DNA of 64,000 bases from Quillaja saponaria (Eukaryota; Streptophyta; Magnoliopsida; Fabales; Quillajaceae): positions 17,085,001-17,149,000 of the forward strand of contig CM055605.1 of NCBI GenBank assembly GCA_029379385.1, read 5' to 3'. This document shows positions 27,301-38,225 of this stretch, in pieces. Every line of letters starts with the position of its first letter. Within the stretch, counting starts at the first letter, position 1. The notes below the pieces were generated by a model that saw only the letters and a list, made by a program, of their open reading frames with translations, did not search any database and was not told the origin of the DNA. The position numbers were made by a program, and so were the translations under genes.

Positions 27301-30300
27301 TACAACTCTGTTATCAACATAAACAATGAGAATAGTAAATTTCCAATTGAAATGTTAAGAAATAAATTATGATCAATATTACTTGATACCCAAAAGATAA
27401 CATTGCCATATCAAACTATGCTCTAGGAGACTGCTTGAGACCATTAAAAAACTTATTCAATTTGCATACTTTTCCTTCTGTCTTCTGACAATGAGAATCA
27501 GGAGGAATTCTAAGTAAACTTTCCCAGCAAGCTCTTCATGTTAAGAGATACTTTTCACATCCAGTTGATACAAATCCCAATCAAGATTTGAAGCACAAGA
27601 GTTAAAAACTCTAATGGACTCATTTTGGTAACAAGAGCAAAAGTCTCCTGATAATCTTCCCTGTAACTTTAAGTAAATCACTTTCCAACTAGCGTTGCTT
27701 TGTATCATTCAATTGTCCAATTAGCTCTCCTTTTAATGGTAAAAACCATTTATAGCCAACTACTCTTTTTTTCTTTGGAAGGCTTGGTAGTTCCAGAGTA
27801 TTACTTTTGGCAATGTCTTTCAAATCCTCAACCATGGCATCTGTAAGTGATTCCTAACAATCCTATGGAATAGATATGGAAGACAAAGATGACATGAAAG
27901 CTCTATAAATAGAATGCTAAGTGCATGTTTTGACAAATTTCCTAATTGCAATAGGAGGATGAATATCATCCATAATTGGAGGATTATAAGTAGAATTTGA
28001 AAAAGTAGAAGCAGGGATTAAAGACTTACGAATTAAAGGAACTAGTGTTTTTTTTTTTTTTTTTTTCTTTTTTGTGAATTTGAGTCTGGGGCTAATTCTT
28101 GGCTAGGTAAAGCTTGTTCAATGGTTGTAACCTTTTCTTTCCTGCTGACAATATGTGAACAAATCATCTTTCGCCAGTCTCATTGGAGTCTCACTACAAA
28201 TAAGAGTTTCACCATCATTTCCTTTCTCAACCTTAGAGGTACACTTTATTTATTTAGAATCTCTTCATCTTTCTTCTCCCCGTTACTCTCCTTAAAAGAT
28301 GATAAACTCCCCCTAACTTCTGTAAATAAACTTTAAAGATGATATCCACTCTCCCTGACCTTCATAAGATGAATAGAATCTCACACATTTTACATATTGT
28401 ACCCAAAATAAAAAAAACTGAAAAAAGATGTAATTTTTGCTATGAATTGGGTTAACTAATTGAAGAAAGTTGAGATTAGTTTTTTGGGTTAGAGTTAGGG
28501 GTAGATTTAGGGTTAGGCTTAGGGTTAAGTATGGGATTAGGGATGAGGAAAATGATTTTGGAGATTTTATTTTTATTTTTATTATGAATTTGGGCACTAA
28601 GTAAGAAATCTCACACATTTTACAAATTGTATCCAAAATTAAAAATTATATAATTTGAGCTAGGAATTGGGTGAACTATATACCAAAGCTATCATGAATG
28701 GAATCTCTTACAAGTATTTTCAGTTTTGTAGATAAAATACTGAAAACGATGTCTAAAACATATAATTACCCCATCTTCTGGTTCTTCTCCAAAACTGTTC
28801 TACTTTTTAAGAATGGTTTCAGTGAGAAGTATATAATATAAGCATCTTATTGAGAAGAAGTGTTAGAACTATTTTAAAGAGCTTGACCACATGAAACAGT
28901 TTTAGACAGATATCTGAACCGTATTCCAACAAATACAACCTATCATGCTCTACTATATCCAATTGTTTTTCCTGTTCCCAGTCCCCATTTCCTTAAAGAC
29001 ACAAGAGGACAAATCAAAAATGAATCTACAATATAAACTTTTATGAGGAGTATTGATAGATAAAAGATTCATGAAATATTTAAGAACATGAAGAACATAA
29101 GGTAAGGTTAAGGTAGGAGTACAATGAATGGAATCTTTCCTTTAAATGCCATATAAGGATCTTGAACTTTTTCTTTATGTAAGCCAGGAATGTAGGAAGA
29201 AAAATGAATTGAGGTACCCGTCATATGAACTAAAGCACCAGAGTCTATAAATACAGTGTTTTGATTCAACAAAGGAATGTGCACCGAAAGCAATTTTTTG
29301 AGTACCTATTTGAGAAAACTAGAGGAAGATGAAGATGTCGTCAAGGAGTCACAATGCATTCTAGCCAATAAGTGTTTGAGACATTGCAGTTCTTTTTTAC
29401 TAAGAGGGGTGAAGTTTGATTTTTCACATGGCAAGAGTCCTGTAACTTCAGAGAAACGATTTTCACTATGACCTCCCAGCTCACTACCCGGGGCTGACCC
29501 CATTAAGCTCCATGTTTCATTCACTCCCGGCATGAAGAACATCCTCAACCTCCAACTTACTTATGAAAAAAAATTGACAACAAGATATAGAATTTCGAAA
29601 AAAACCCAAAGTTTCACTCCAAAAAACCCCAATCAGTGGCTAAACCATGCTCTGCAGACTACCCCCTGGCCCCTGCACAAAACCTTCAACAACAACAAAG
29701 TACAGTCAAATATCCCAGGAACGCTGCAAAACAACCCCAATCAGATTCAACCTGTTGCCAAATACTACCAAAAAATCATTTTATTTCAAAATCAGCTTCA
29801 AGGGTACATTCCTACACCCAATCGGAGCTAAATGGAGCCTAGGAGTGGAATAAACCTGCTGAAAACGTCCTAGATTGTGAAATGTCAGACTGCAAACCCT
29901 AGGTCATGAACAAGAAAAATGAACTTCACTTATGAAACAGCAGAGTATCAGGACAAAAATTTGGGGTTTTGATCAGCAGAGGGAGGCGGAAAAAATTATG
30001 GGTTTCGTTGCCGAAGACCACCTTGGCCTGCAGTGGCAGTGGTCAGAAACGGTGGCAGAAATTTTTCGTGACGTGAAAATATCTTATATTAATTCAAACA
30101 ATTAAAATCTATATATACTCCTAAAAGGTAAAGACACAAATACCCTTATACAAATAGGTATTTACAACAACAAATATTCATTTTTCATGATGTGAAAGGA
30201 AAACAAACAGAAGTCACTACATTCTCAAGGTGTAGTATGGAAGAAGCTTTCTGTGTAGTCAAAATCCTTGACACAATTCATTCTTTCCCGTTCAGTACAC

Positions 30301-31792
30301 TTTAAGCTTTTCCTTTCCCATTGTTTCCCGTTGGTCATTCCCCAAAATCTTTCCTTGATACTTCTTTTCTTCTTGTTTGTGGCTCTTTAACTAGAGCAAG
30401 CTTCATTACTTGCCTTATTCCTCCATTATGTTATCTTCCACCTCTCATCAACCAAATCTATAATTCCCAGAAAAAGAAATTAAACTATGTATTGATTTAA
30501 ACTCTACCATCTGGTTGGTAATTGTTGTCCAGCTTGTTAATTTTTGTTCTTTTCTTTTTCTATTACCATCCATTATGTGTTCCACCACTATGTCCACTTC
30601 TAGTGCCTAACTTTCCAGATTTTACTGCTTTTGGAAGCAAGAGTTACTTGTATGCCTGTCTGAACATATTAAACTGATCTATTAGGTCAATACTTCCAAT
30701 CTATGTTGAGGTTTATTAGTTTATGGGCCTAAAAAGTATCTACAGGAAATCCTAACCCTAACAGATTTCACTTTTCTTCCTTTTGGACTTGAAAATTTGG
30801 GTACGTGATATTTGCATGCACCAAGTACTTTGTTGATACCAATACGGATGGCTGATCGTCTATATGTGAAATACTTGCAGGCAGAGATGACTTTGAAGCA
30901 ATTAGAAAGCCTTGGCCCTCCCATTATGAAGCAGGTTCTTCCTTTAGTTGAACAACTTCCTCCCTTGTACATGGACTTGGTTAAAGGAAGAGAAGATTTT
31001 ACTCCAAAACCTGAGGAAACTCGCAGACTTGTATGTATAACATATGGTCACTAATATGTGTATTAAAAATTCCAAATAAGGTTGATACTGCTTGTGCTTT
31101 TTGATTTGACCATTATCACTAAAGGCTCTGATCCTCCTCTTTAATTGGACCTTGTGTGTCTTTGGACCACTTTGATCATGACAAATTTCTGGCTTCATTT
31201 TAGGCATAAAATGTAATCATCCCATTTGGCCATTTGTTGTTGTTCTATAATTCTCCAGATAAAGTCGTACTACGGCATATCCAGAAATCTTCTGGTAAAG
31301 TTTAAGGATGATTCAATAGATGAAACTTCAACACTAGCACGGGTGCTTAGTTCAGAATCAGCCATTAGTTCAATGCTGGATATGTCAATACGCAGTTTAC
31401 CTGGAGACCATGGTCTTCCTTTGCAGCAGGTAATTTCATATCAAATATTAATTGTAAAAAGTTTCCATGTATGTGTCGTAGATAATTGAGAAGATGCTGG
31501 ATTTAGTTTACTTCTATATAAGGGAAAATGATTTTGGATTCTTATGTCCATTTTGTAGGCCCTACCAGATGTCCCACCAGCAATGGCTGATGCTGTTAAT
31601 CGTGGAAGTGAGTTTTTAGCAAATCTGACTACAGGGACACCATGGGAGACAGTTGCAAAAGAAGTGGGCAACACAATAGGCGTGGATTCAAAAATCCTTC
31701 GTGCAGAAACATCTAAGGACTTAGATCTTCTTGTTGAAGTGATTGCATCTTGGGTAGCTTCCAATGCAGGTCCCAAACTTTTGAGGCCATGA
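15331..31792 (+). CDS. DUF1350 family protein, plastid-targeted, alpha/beta-hydrolase-like
   Basis: Ten exons join in frame to 457 residues: 15331-15617, 17794-17863, 25047-25171, 25566-25674, 25760-25823, 25909-25964, 26492-26599, 30881-31030, 31259-31429, 31559-31792. All introns are GT-AG and every phase matches. The N-terminus is Ser/Arg/His-rich with few acidic residues, like a chloroplast transit peptide. Exon 2 has [13 protein letters not shown], exon 3 [20 protein letters not shown], and exon 5 [11 protein letters not shown], the Gly-x-Ser-x-Gly nucleophile elbow of alpha/beta hydrolases. The order and length fit plant and cyanobacterial DUF1350 proteins (about 400-450 residues); the substrate is not known. 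Intron 2 (7.2 kb) carries an L1 and an RTE element, and intron 7 (4.3 kb) a Copia element, yet the coding exons are intact. Exons 8-10 are copied in broken form at 60.8-61.65 kb. Confidence 0.88.
18010..21340 (-). mobile_element. L1-type LINE, 5'-truncated, in intron 2 of the DUF1350 gene
   Basis: Minus-strand fragments follow L1 order. The endonuclease C-terminus (21317-21060) has SSRIDRFLF and [10 protein letters not shown] blocks near 19.9-19.7 kb read [17 protein letters not shown] and [10 protein letters not shown], the catalytic F-x-DD box. The zinc-binding reverse transcriptase C-terminus (18666-18400) reads [15 protein letters not shown] and [12 protein letters not shown]. Many stops and frameshifts make it inactive. 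A T-rich run at 18011-18031 on the plus strand is the expected poly-A tail of a minus-strand insertion. The first ORF and the endonuclease N-terminus are missing. I could not find a convincing target duplication. Confidence 0.8.
21905..22857 (+). mobile_element. RTE-type LINE fragment, 3' part, in intron 2 of the DUF1350 gene
   Basis: The open frame 21902-22219 reads [18 protein letters not shown] and later [20 protein letters not shown], where the RT active site FADD has become FAND. After a frameshift it continues [27 protein letters not shown] and [12 protein letters not shown], which are RTE C-terminal landmarks. It ends TTGAGTTGAGTTG at about 22857, the same terminus as the longer RTE copy at 41303-44384. 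It is 5'-truncated within the RT domain. The catalytic change and frame breaks make it dead. Confidence 0.85.
24035..24440 (+). other. Candidate solo LTR within intron 2
   Basis: This GC-richer patch has a TATA-like string TATATATAAAGACAG (about 24207) followed by a short leader. That layout resembles the U3-R-U5 of an LTR. It starts near TGTTGTGTTTTGCCCC, but I found no second copy in the window and no target duplication. Only the composition and promoter-like layout support the call. Confidence 0.25.
26707..30172 (-). mobile_element. Degenerate Ty1/Copia LTR retrotransposon in intron 7 of the DUF1350 gene
   Basis: Two terminal repeats of about 110 bp (26707-26820 and about 30062-30172) share TTAATTCAAACAATTA and AAATAGGTATTTACA. 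Both sides show the 5-bp word AATAT (26702-26706 and 30173-30177), a plausible target duplication. Between them on the minus strand lie protease-like [12 protein letters not shown] (about 29.2 kb), RT pieces [15 protein letters not shown] (about 27.75 kb) and [10 protein letters not shown] (about 27.3 kb), and RNase H tail [13 protein letters not shown] (about 26.9 kb). A purine tract GAAGAGGAG abuts the left repeat. The integrase region is largely missing or unrecognisable, stops are frequent, and no standard primer-binding site is seen. Confidence 0.75.
28373..28680 (+). repeat. Two direct repeats flanking a telomere-like patch
   Basis: Copies at about 28373-28460 and 28597-28680 share CTCACACATTTTACA and a later AATTGGGTTAACTA/AATTGGGTGAACTA block. 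Between them, 28487-28545 has degenerate plant telomere units (TTTAGGG-like: GATTTAGGGTTAGGCTTAGG). It lies inside the Copia relic in intron 7. Confidence 0.55.
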
Positions 31793-34700
31793 TATACAAG
31801 GGCGGCTACCCCAACTTTACGCCAGATACTTTGTCCACTCCAATTGTGATTATTTTCTTGTGTATGTGTGGGAAAGGGTTGACGGAAGAAAATAAGAACG
31901 TGGTACCATGACTTCCTCTCATTTTATGGTGAATGGATATCAAATGACAATACTAAGCATGTTAAATATAACAATCATAAAAAATATGGCTTCTTGCAAT
32001 TTGTAGTGGCTGTGTAAATATATTCTGCTCGGGCTAAAACTTAGGATTCGAAGATCAAGTCAGAGACTACTGGACGTCTCGCAGAGCGACTGGACTTGTG
32101 ACAGATATTGGATGTAGTACAGAAACTTAGTATTATATCTTGTTTACATTACTGCCACTAAAATGATGTCTTTTTCATAAGAAACATTTATTTTGTATTT
32201 ATATTAATTTGAATTATGATTATAATTTTAAACTATAACGGTTTATATTTAAAAATGACATTTATTTATATAAACACAATATCCTCTGCTAAAAAATACA
32301 GAAAAAGAAATATGATTTCTTCCGGCTCATTCCTGTGTATTGGTTTATTGCAGAAATTCGTATAGAGATTCAGAATTTCTAATCTTGACTCTCAGTGTTG
32401 GGTTTCTTATACAAATTCTCACTTGACAACTTTGAATGTTGTTTACGTCCTAAATAGTCCAAGGCTAGTGGAAAATGATGATGAATCTATTGTAGACACT
32501 CGAAGAAGGCAAAAGTGGGACAAAGATGATTACATATGCAGAAGGGTGCATGTTTCACTGTGGAAAACCCGGACATTTTAATGAAGAATGTCGACTTCTG
32601 AAAAAGAAGAGCACACCTGTGACCATTGAAAATTTCGTGGCTATGATTTCTAAAATTAATGTTCTTCAAAATAACAAGTCTTGGTGGATTGACTCTGGTG
32701 CAACTAAACATAAAACACGTATGCAAGGATAAGATTTTGTTCAAGACCTCTGCACCAGAAGATGATTACACTGCTTTGTAGATGAGCAATTTCTCCGTTG
32801 TACCAGTTAAAGGAAAAGGGACTTTGGAAGCGAAATGAGTTTTGTTCCAAATTGGCGAGAGATAATGGTGCCTTCCTATACATGGTGGATTGCCGTTGGT
32901 GCAACCAAACATGTATACAATGATAAGAGTCTATTTAAGACTTCTGCACTAGAAGATTACGACATTGTTCAGTGTATGGCAAATTCCTCTAATATACCAG
33001 CTAAAGGAAAAGGGACTATCAAAGTTGAATTTACTTATGGAAAAACACTTATATTATCTGATGTATTTTATGCACCAAAAGTTAGAAAGAATTTTATATT
33101 TGTACTGAGGAATTTGGCAGTGGTAGTTATCGTCTCTAGTTGGGTTGCTTGTAGTAGTAATCATCTCAAACGGGTCCAATATTGGTGATTATTGCTTTTG
33201 GTGAGGTCAGACAGTGGTGGTCTTCGTTGTATTGGACGGGGTCTACATGGCAGACGAGGGCAGGCGAATGAGTTTGTGAGTGAGAACATCCAGCAACTGA
33301 CGGAAGAGGTTGTCAGTGGAAGGTGGCTAACAATGGGTGGAGGAGGTTTAAAAATGGTGGTGGCCAGTGGTATAACATTATGTGTCATCATAAGTAAGTA
33401 GTTGTTAATAATGTTATATATACAAATAATTTTAGATAAAAATTATTTAAAATAGTGATTTCCTACCTATAAGAATTGATCATGTTGTTAGTGTTTTATA
33501 GTTGTTTTAGAATTCAAATTTCAATGCTAAATTATATGCAAACTAGAAAATTGGAATTAGATAATGGAATCACATTACTCAGAATGGTTCACTTAAAAGG
33601 CACCTTGGATACTGAGATTTATATAAGGGACAGTACTGAATGCAAAATCTTAGTGTGCTACCTGCATTGTTTGAGTTCAAACCATTGCTGGCCTTCAATT
33701 TACTGGGAAAAATCTGAAGATTTCGCATCCTGCATATCACCTCTTAAAAAATAATACTAGTTAATTCACAGATTAAACAAACAAACTTGAGAAATTAAAA
33801 ATTGCAATCAAAGAAATGAATCAATGGAAATAAGTACTCCAAACTAGATACTAACGTGGCTGACAATTGTATAAAGCTAGCGACAACCAAGGAGATATGT
33901 ATAATTATGATGTGATTCTTGCACAGAAAAAGAAATTATGAATATTTCCTAATCCCCCAAACAAGTACATTGCATAATGTATTCCAACATAAGGGTTGTA
34001 AGGTTCCTGTCTTTTCAAAGCAATGAAGAAGCAGTTATCACAAAAGAAAAAGAAAAAAAACCATACACATACTGATAGCATGCATATATAAGATAAGAAA
34101 ATCATTATTCTGAATATTAAACTTACGATATCGGGACAAGTTCAAAAATTCTAATCAATAACAGAAAGCTAAAATAACAACAACCTAAGTTAACAGAGAT
34201 AGTCTCAACATAACAGTGAACTGAAAAACAAAAGGAAAGACAGGTTTTCACAAAGTTCAGACACATCCTGTCCTTCCTCTTTCTTTTCTCCTACCCGTCT
34301 TCTTGCTTCTGCTTCTCCAACTCCTCTTCTTCTTCTACTTATTCCTTACCTTCCTTCTCTTCCTCCTACTAACTCCTCCTCATTGTCATCATATTCCTTC
34401 TCATCATCATCGTCATATTCTTCCCCATAAAGCTCTTGCTCATACAGTAGGCAGATCCCACACTTTGTCACCTCCCAAGAGTATACAAAATCATCACCAT
34501 TTGAAGTGGAGAAGTCAAACGAAATCTCATCAGTACGGTACCCACTTTTTATTTCCTTCATTGTCTGATTGTGAAAAGCATCGTCATACCAGATTAAGGT
34601 ATGATGGGAATCAGTAAATCTGGTCCCATACCAAAGACATGGACTATTATACTTACAGACGTAACCATCATTAATTTTAAAGCCACATTGAAGACGAAAA

Positions 34701-35394
34701 TCTTCAAGAGCTCTACCCTTAAATTCAGAAACAACGCATAGAGCAAAACCCAGGAACCTGTCATTACACCAACCTGAAGAAAGCTTCATAGTTAGGCAAG
34801 AGCCCTCAGTTCTATGAGCAAACCAATCTGGAATTTCGTTTCCTGGAAAACAAAAAGTGACTGAAGGTGATAGTTTTCTTGATAGTTTTGCCATATGCTG
34901 AATTCTAATTTGTGCATCTTCCATTATATTGCTGCATGATTCCTGATCCAACTCAAGGCAACCAGTAAAATCAAATACTTGAACGTTGTCAAGATTATTT
35001 CCCCCGTCTTCAGTAAAGTTACTTGATGTGAGCGCAACCTTTGAACTTGACACCGTCTCAAGTGATATACAGTTGGTTGCATATAAATATTGCAGGAACG
35101 GTGGAAGCTTTGGAAGGCCTTCAAGACCAGTGCAATCTGTCAAGTCAAGACGATATAATTGAGAGAGCCTTTTTATGCTTGCTGGTAAATTCACAATGTT
35201 GCTTCCTTGCAGTGATAAATTTGATAACGACGACAAGCAAACGATGTCTTCAGGGATTTGTAATAAATTGCAGCATCCACTCAGATTTAGTTCCACCAGA
35301 GAGGACAAACCAGCTAGACTGGGTAATTTCTCAATCTTTTCACAGCCAGAGAGACCAAGAGTTTCAAGCCATTTCAAACTACTGATGAAGTCCG
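30831..35394. repeat. Duplicon copy 1 (DUF1350 3' end plus TNL A 3' half)
   Basis: This stretch is repeated in the same orientation at about 60789-63660. Homology begins near GATGGCTGATCGTCTATATG and ends in the LRR exon of TNL A near TTTCAAGCCATTT. The segment 31704-33440 (DUF1350 last-exon end, downstream DNA and a Copia scrap) is missing from copy 2. Confidence 0.85.
32326..33150 (+). mobile_element. Copia gag zinc-knuckle and protease fragment, protease part duplicated in tandem
   Basis: At 32526-32732 the frame reads a zinc-knuckle-like CMFHCGKPGHFNEEC (one residue too many between the first two cysteines), then WWIDSGATKHKT, the Copia aspartic protease active-site motif. A second copy at about 32870-33100 reads WWIAVGATKHVYNDKSLFKT and then SDVFYAPKVRKNF. 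In copy 2 the catalytic Asp-Ser is changed to Ala-Val. Copy 1 is broken by stops. No RT or LTR is visible next to it, so this is a scrap of a larger element, downstream of the DUF1350 stop codon. Confidence 0.75.
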
Positions 35395-38225
35395 GAAGAA
35401 ACTTGATATTTTTGCACATGTCTAAACACAAATTTTTAAGTCCACCTAGATGACTTATTGACAAGGGTAGTTCATTCATAGCCGTTCCCTTTAATCGGAG
35501 AGATTCTAAACTCACCATACTGTCAAAGATGTCTGGTATTTCCTCCAATTTTGAGCAATCATCTAGTGAAAGATTTATAAGAGCTTTCAAATTATGAATG
35601 CTTCTTGGAAGAGTCTTTAGAGATTTACATCCGTCAAGAACCAGTGAAGCTATATTTTCCATATTTCCCACAACCACGGGAAACATTAGAAGACTTGAGC
35701 AGTGTCGAAGATCTAGAACTTCTAGAGACGGTAAGTGAATTTGGCTGGGAAGACGTTTGAGGTTTTCGCACCATTTCAGATTCAGGTGCCTAAGTTTATC
35801 AAGATATCCGATGGATGCGTGAAGTTCAACCAAACTTGTACAAAATTCAAGATTTATAATTTGAAGTTTTGGGGCTTGAGACAGATTTGGAATTCCAGTC
35901 AGCTGCCTTGAGTAACTTAGATGAATCTTGTACAAGTAGGGAAGATGCTGCAACCAAATTGAGACAAACCAACACATTGTGAAAATATAAAAACATCTGC
36001 AAAAGCTAAGCTAGTGAAAGAAAAATAGGAAAGGCAGTTAGTGAAAAAATAATAAAATTATTACCTGGATTCCTTCCCAAAGTTCTTCAACTTTGCTATA
36101 CGGCAAGTGAAGCTCAACAAGCTTATTTGGAGAAAAACTAGATGGCAAAGATTTCAAAGGGTATCCATGCCAATGAAGGTATCGTAGTTCACAAGGAAGG
36201 TATTCAATTCCTCGAGCAAGATATAGCTTACAACTCTTACGATAGGCAGAGGTATAAAATTTCAGCAACCTTAATTTACTCGTTCTAGCAAAGGCTTCAG
36301 GGCTTAACTCCATTTCTTGGAGTTCAGACATGTCTAGAAATATGGCTTCAACTGCTTTCGTCCCCTAACAAGCAATAAATTAAAGGTATTAATAAAGGTG
36401 TGTTTACAACTCTTACTACTGCATTTTTATTTTATGGAAACTCAATGCATTTGGTTCTTACCGAGTTCCTTCTGAATATCTTACGTACTTGTTCAGGATC
36501 CCACAAATGGCTACGTTTTCCAGGTTTTTTAGGATGTTGACGGCGAATGATTTCTTGAGCCATATCTCGTAGTGAAGCATGTACTTGTATGATGTTGTTT
36601 GATATATTTACAAGAGACTTCGCCATAAGAATACGAATTCTATTACTAAAATGTGCACAGTATCCACAATCACCCAATATTCTTTTCACAAAATCCAAAT
36701 CCTCCCCATTAAAGAAACATGCAATGTCTAGAAACAGAGTCATCTCTTCAGCATCTAGTTCATCATAACTTAGTTTTAACACGTCGAACATTTCAAAGGA
36801 TGAGCCACTTTCTATTTTTGCTAATGCATTTTTCCATTCTTCCATGCTTCTTCCATGAAGAAAAGACCCCAAATGATTAAGCACCGATGGAATACCTGTA
36901 ACATGATGTACTATCCTTTCTGACAAGTCAATGACAGCTTCTGATGGACAGATTCGATAAAATGCTCTCAAACTAAAGACCTCAAGAGCTTCATTCCAAT
37001 CCAGTTCTTCAACATGATATATTGCTTCTACTCCCCCTCTATCGAGTATATTTCTGTCTCTAGTTGTTACAATGATTCTACTTCCGAAGCCAGATGAATC
37101 ATAACTTCCAACTAAATATTTTAACTGGTTTAAATTATTCACGTCATCAAGAACAATTAGAATTTTCATACCAAAAAATATTTGTTGATCAAGAAGTTCA
37201 TTTCGTAAATCACTGAGACCATTTTTCATTGATTTTTCTCTCACATTAGCAGCAAAATAGCTACTCTGAAATTTAGATTGGAGTTTGTAATAGACAGCAC
37301 TTGCAATGGTAGTCTTACCTACCCCACCAATTCCCCAAATTCCAACGATACGAACATTTCCTGAATCAATGTCTAATAATGATTCAACTGCGTTTATGTG
37401 CCTTTCAATTCCCACGAAATTCCTTAAATAATATGCTGTCAGAATCACAGGAGTCAATTTTTTCAAAACAACTTTGACAAGTTTCCTCAATAATTCCTGA
37501 ATCGTGTCTGAAATATATAAACAACAAACAGAAGTGAGTAACTTTTGTATGTGTGTGCATATTTTCTTTTTTTCACGATGTTATGCAGTATATAGTTTAA
37601 AGTCAATTCTGATATAAAAGTGCAGCATGCTACTAGCAAATACTAATTATCATCCATAATTTAAAGTAATTTTAGTTCATTTACCGATAATATATAAGTT
37701 TGTACGTGAAGGATGAATCAAATATTAACTGGGTAGTTACCGGTTGGCCAGTCCTCTCAGACTGGCTGTTTCAGTCAAAGCATCCTTCCACTTTTGTACT
37801 TTGTTCAAGTCGTAAGTCCCCATCTGTTTGTGTCTATCAAATGCATCGCCATAAGTCCCCATCTGTTTCCGAACATGTTTCGGTTCAATCTTGTAAAACA
37901 CTGGAATTACAAGTTGTCCATTCTTTTTTCTGCATTCATTTATCTTCACCAGCTCATCTAAACACCAACTTGAAAACGCATAATTTTCTGAGAAGACGAC
38001 CACAGAGACATAAGATTCTTCTATAGCTTTGAAAATTGCTTCAGCGCTCTCATGTCCTCTCTTACGTTTGAAATCTAGATCGATTTGGATGTGTTTTCGG
38101 AGTAAAGCAGCATAAAGATTTCTTGTAAAATTGGCACGAGTGTCCTTACGTCTGAAGCTAATAAAGACATCGTTTTTTGGTGGAAGTGAATGAGAAGAAG
38201 AAGAGGAAGAAGATGAAACAGCCAT
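34346..38225 (-). CDS. TNL gene A: TIR-NB-LRR disease resistance protein with C-terminal post-LRR (C-JID) domain; likely frameshifted after TIR
   Basis: Four exons: 38225-37741 (TIR), 37507-36462 (NB-ARC), 36364-36065 and 35947-34346 (LRR, C-JID, acidic tail). The TIR has DVFISFRRKDTR and SSWCLDEL, with Glu91 as the likely NADase residue. The NB-ARC has P-loop GIWGIGGVGKTT, kinase-2 ILIVLDDV, GSRIIVTTRDR and FLDIACFF. The usual MHD is VHA, and the stretch between RNBS-A and kinase-2 looks about 25 residues short. The C-JID has CFPGNEIPDWF. Such proteins are intracellular immune receptors. Exons 2-4 join in phase 0, but exon 1 leaves 2 nt and the normal acceptor then shifts frame: compared with copy B there is one extra base near 37475-37481. 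That would stop at 37405 after about 195 residues. A cryptic acceptor 22 nt downstream (exon from 37485) could restore the frame. Confidence 0.85.

Noticed and set aside
29532..29853. Three overlapping plus-strand frames rich in Gln/Pro/Asn
   Set aside because: They lie antisense in the gag region of the Copia relic and shift frame without splice sites. Not a separate gene.
34303..34617. Plus-strand open frame rich in Leu/Phe
   Set aside because: It is antisense to the acidic tail and C-JID region of TNL A (GAT/GAA-rich codons read backwards). The same artefact recurs at 62543-62761.
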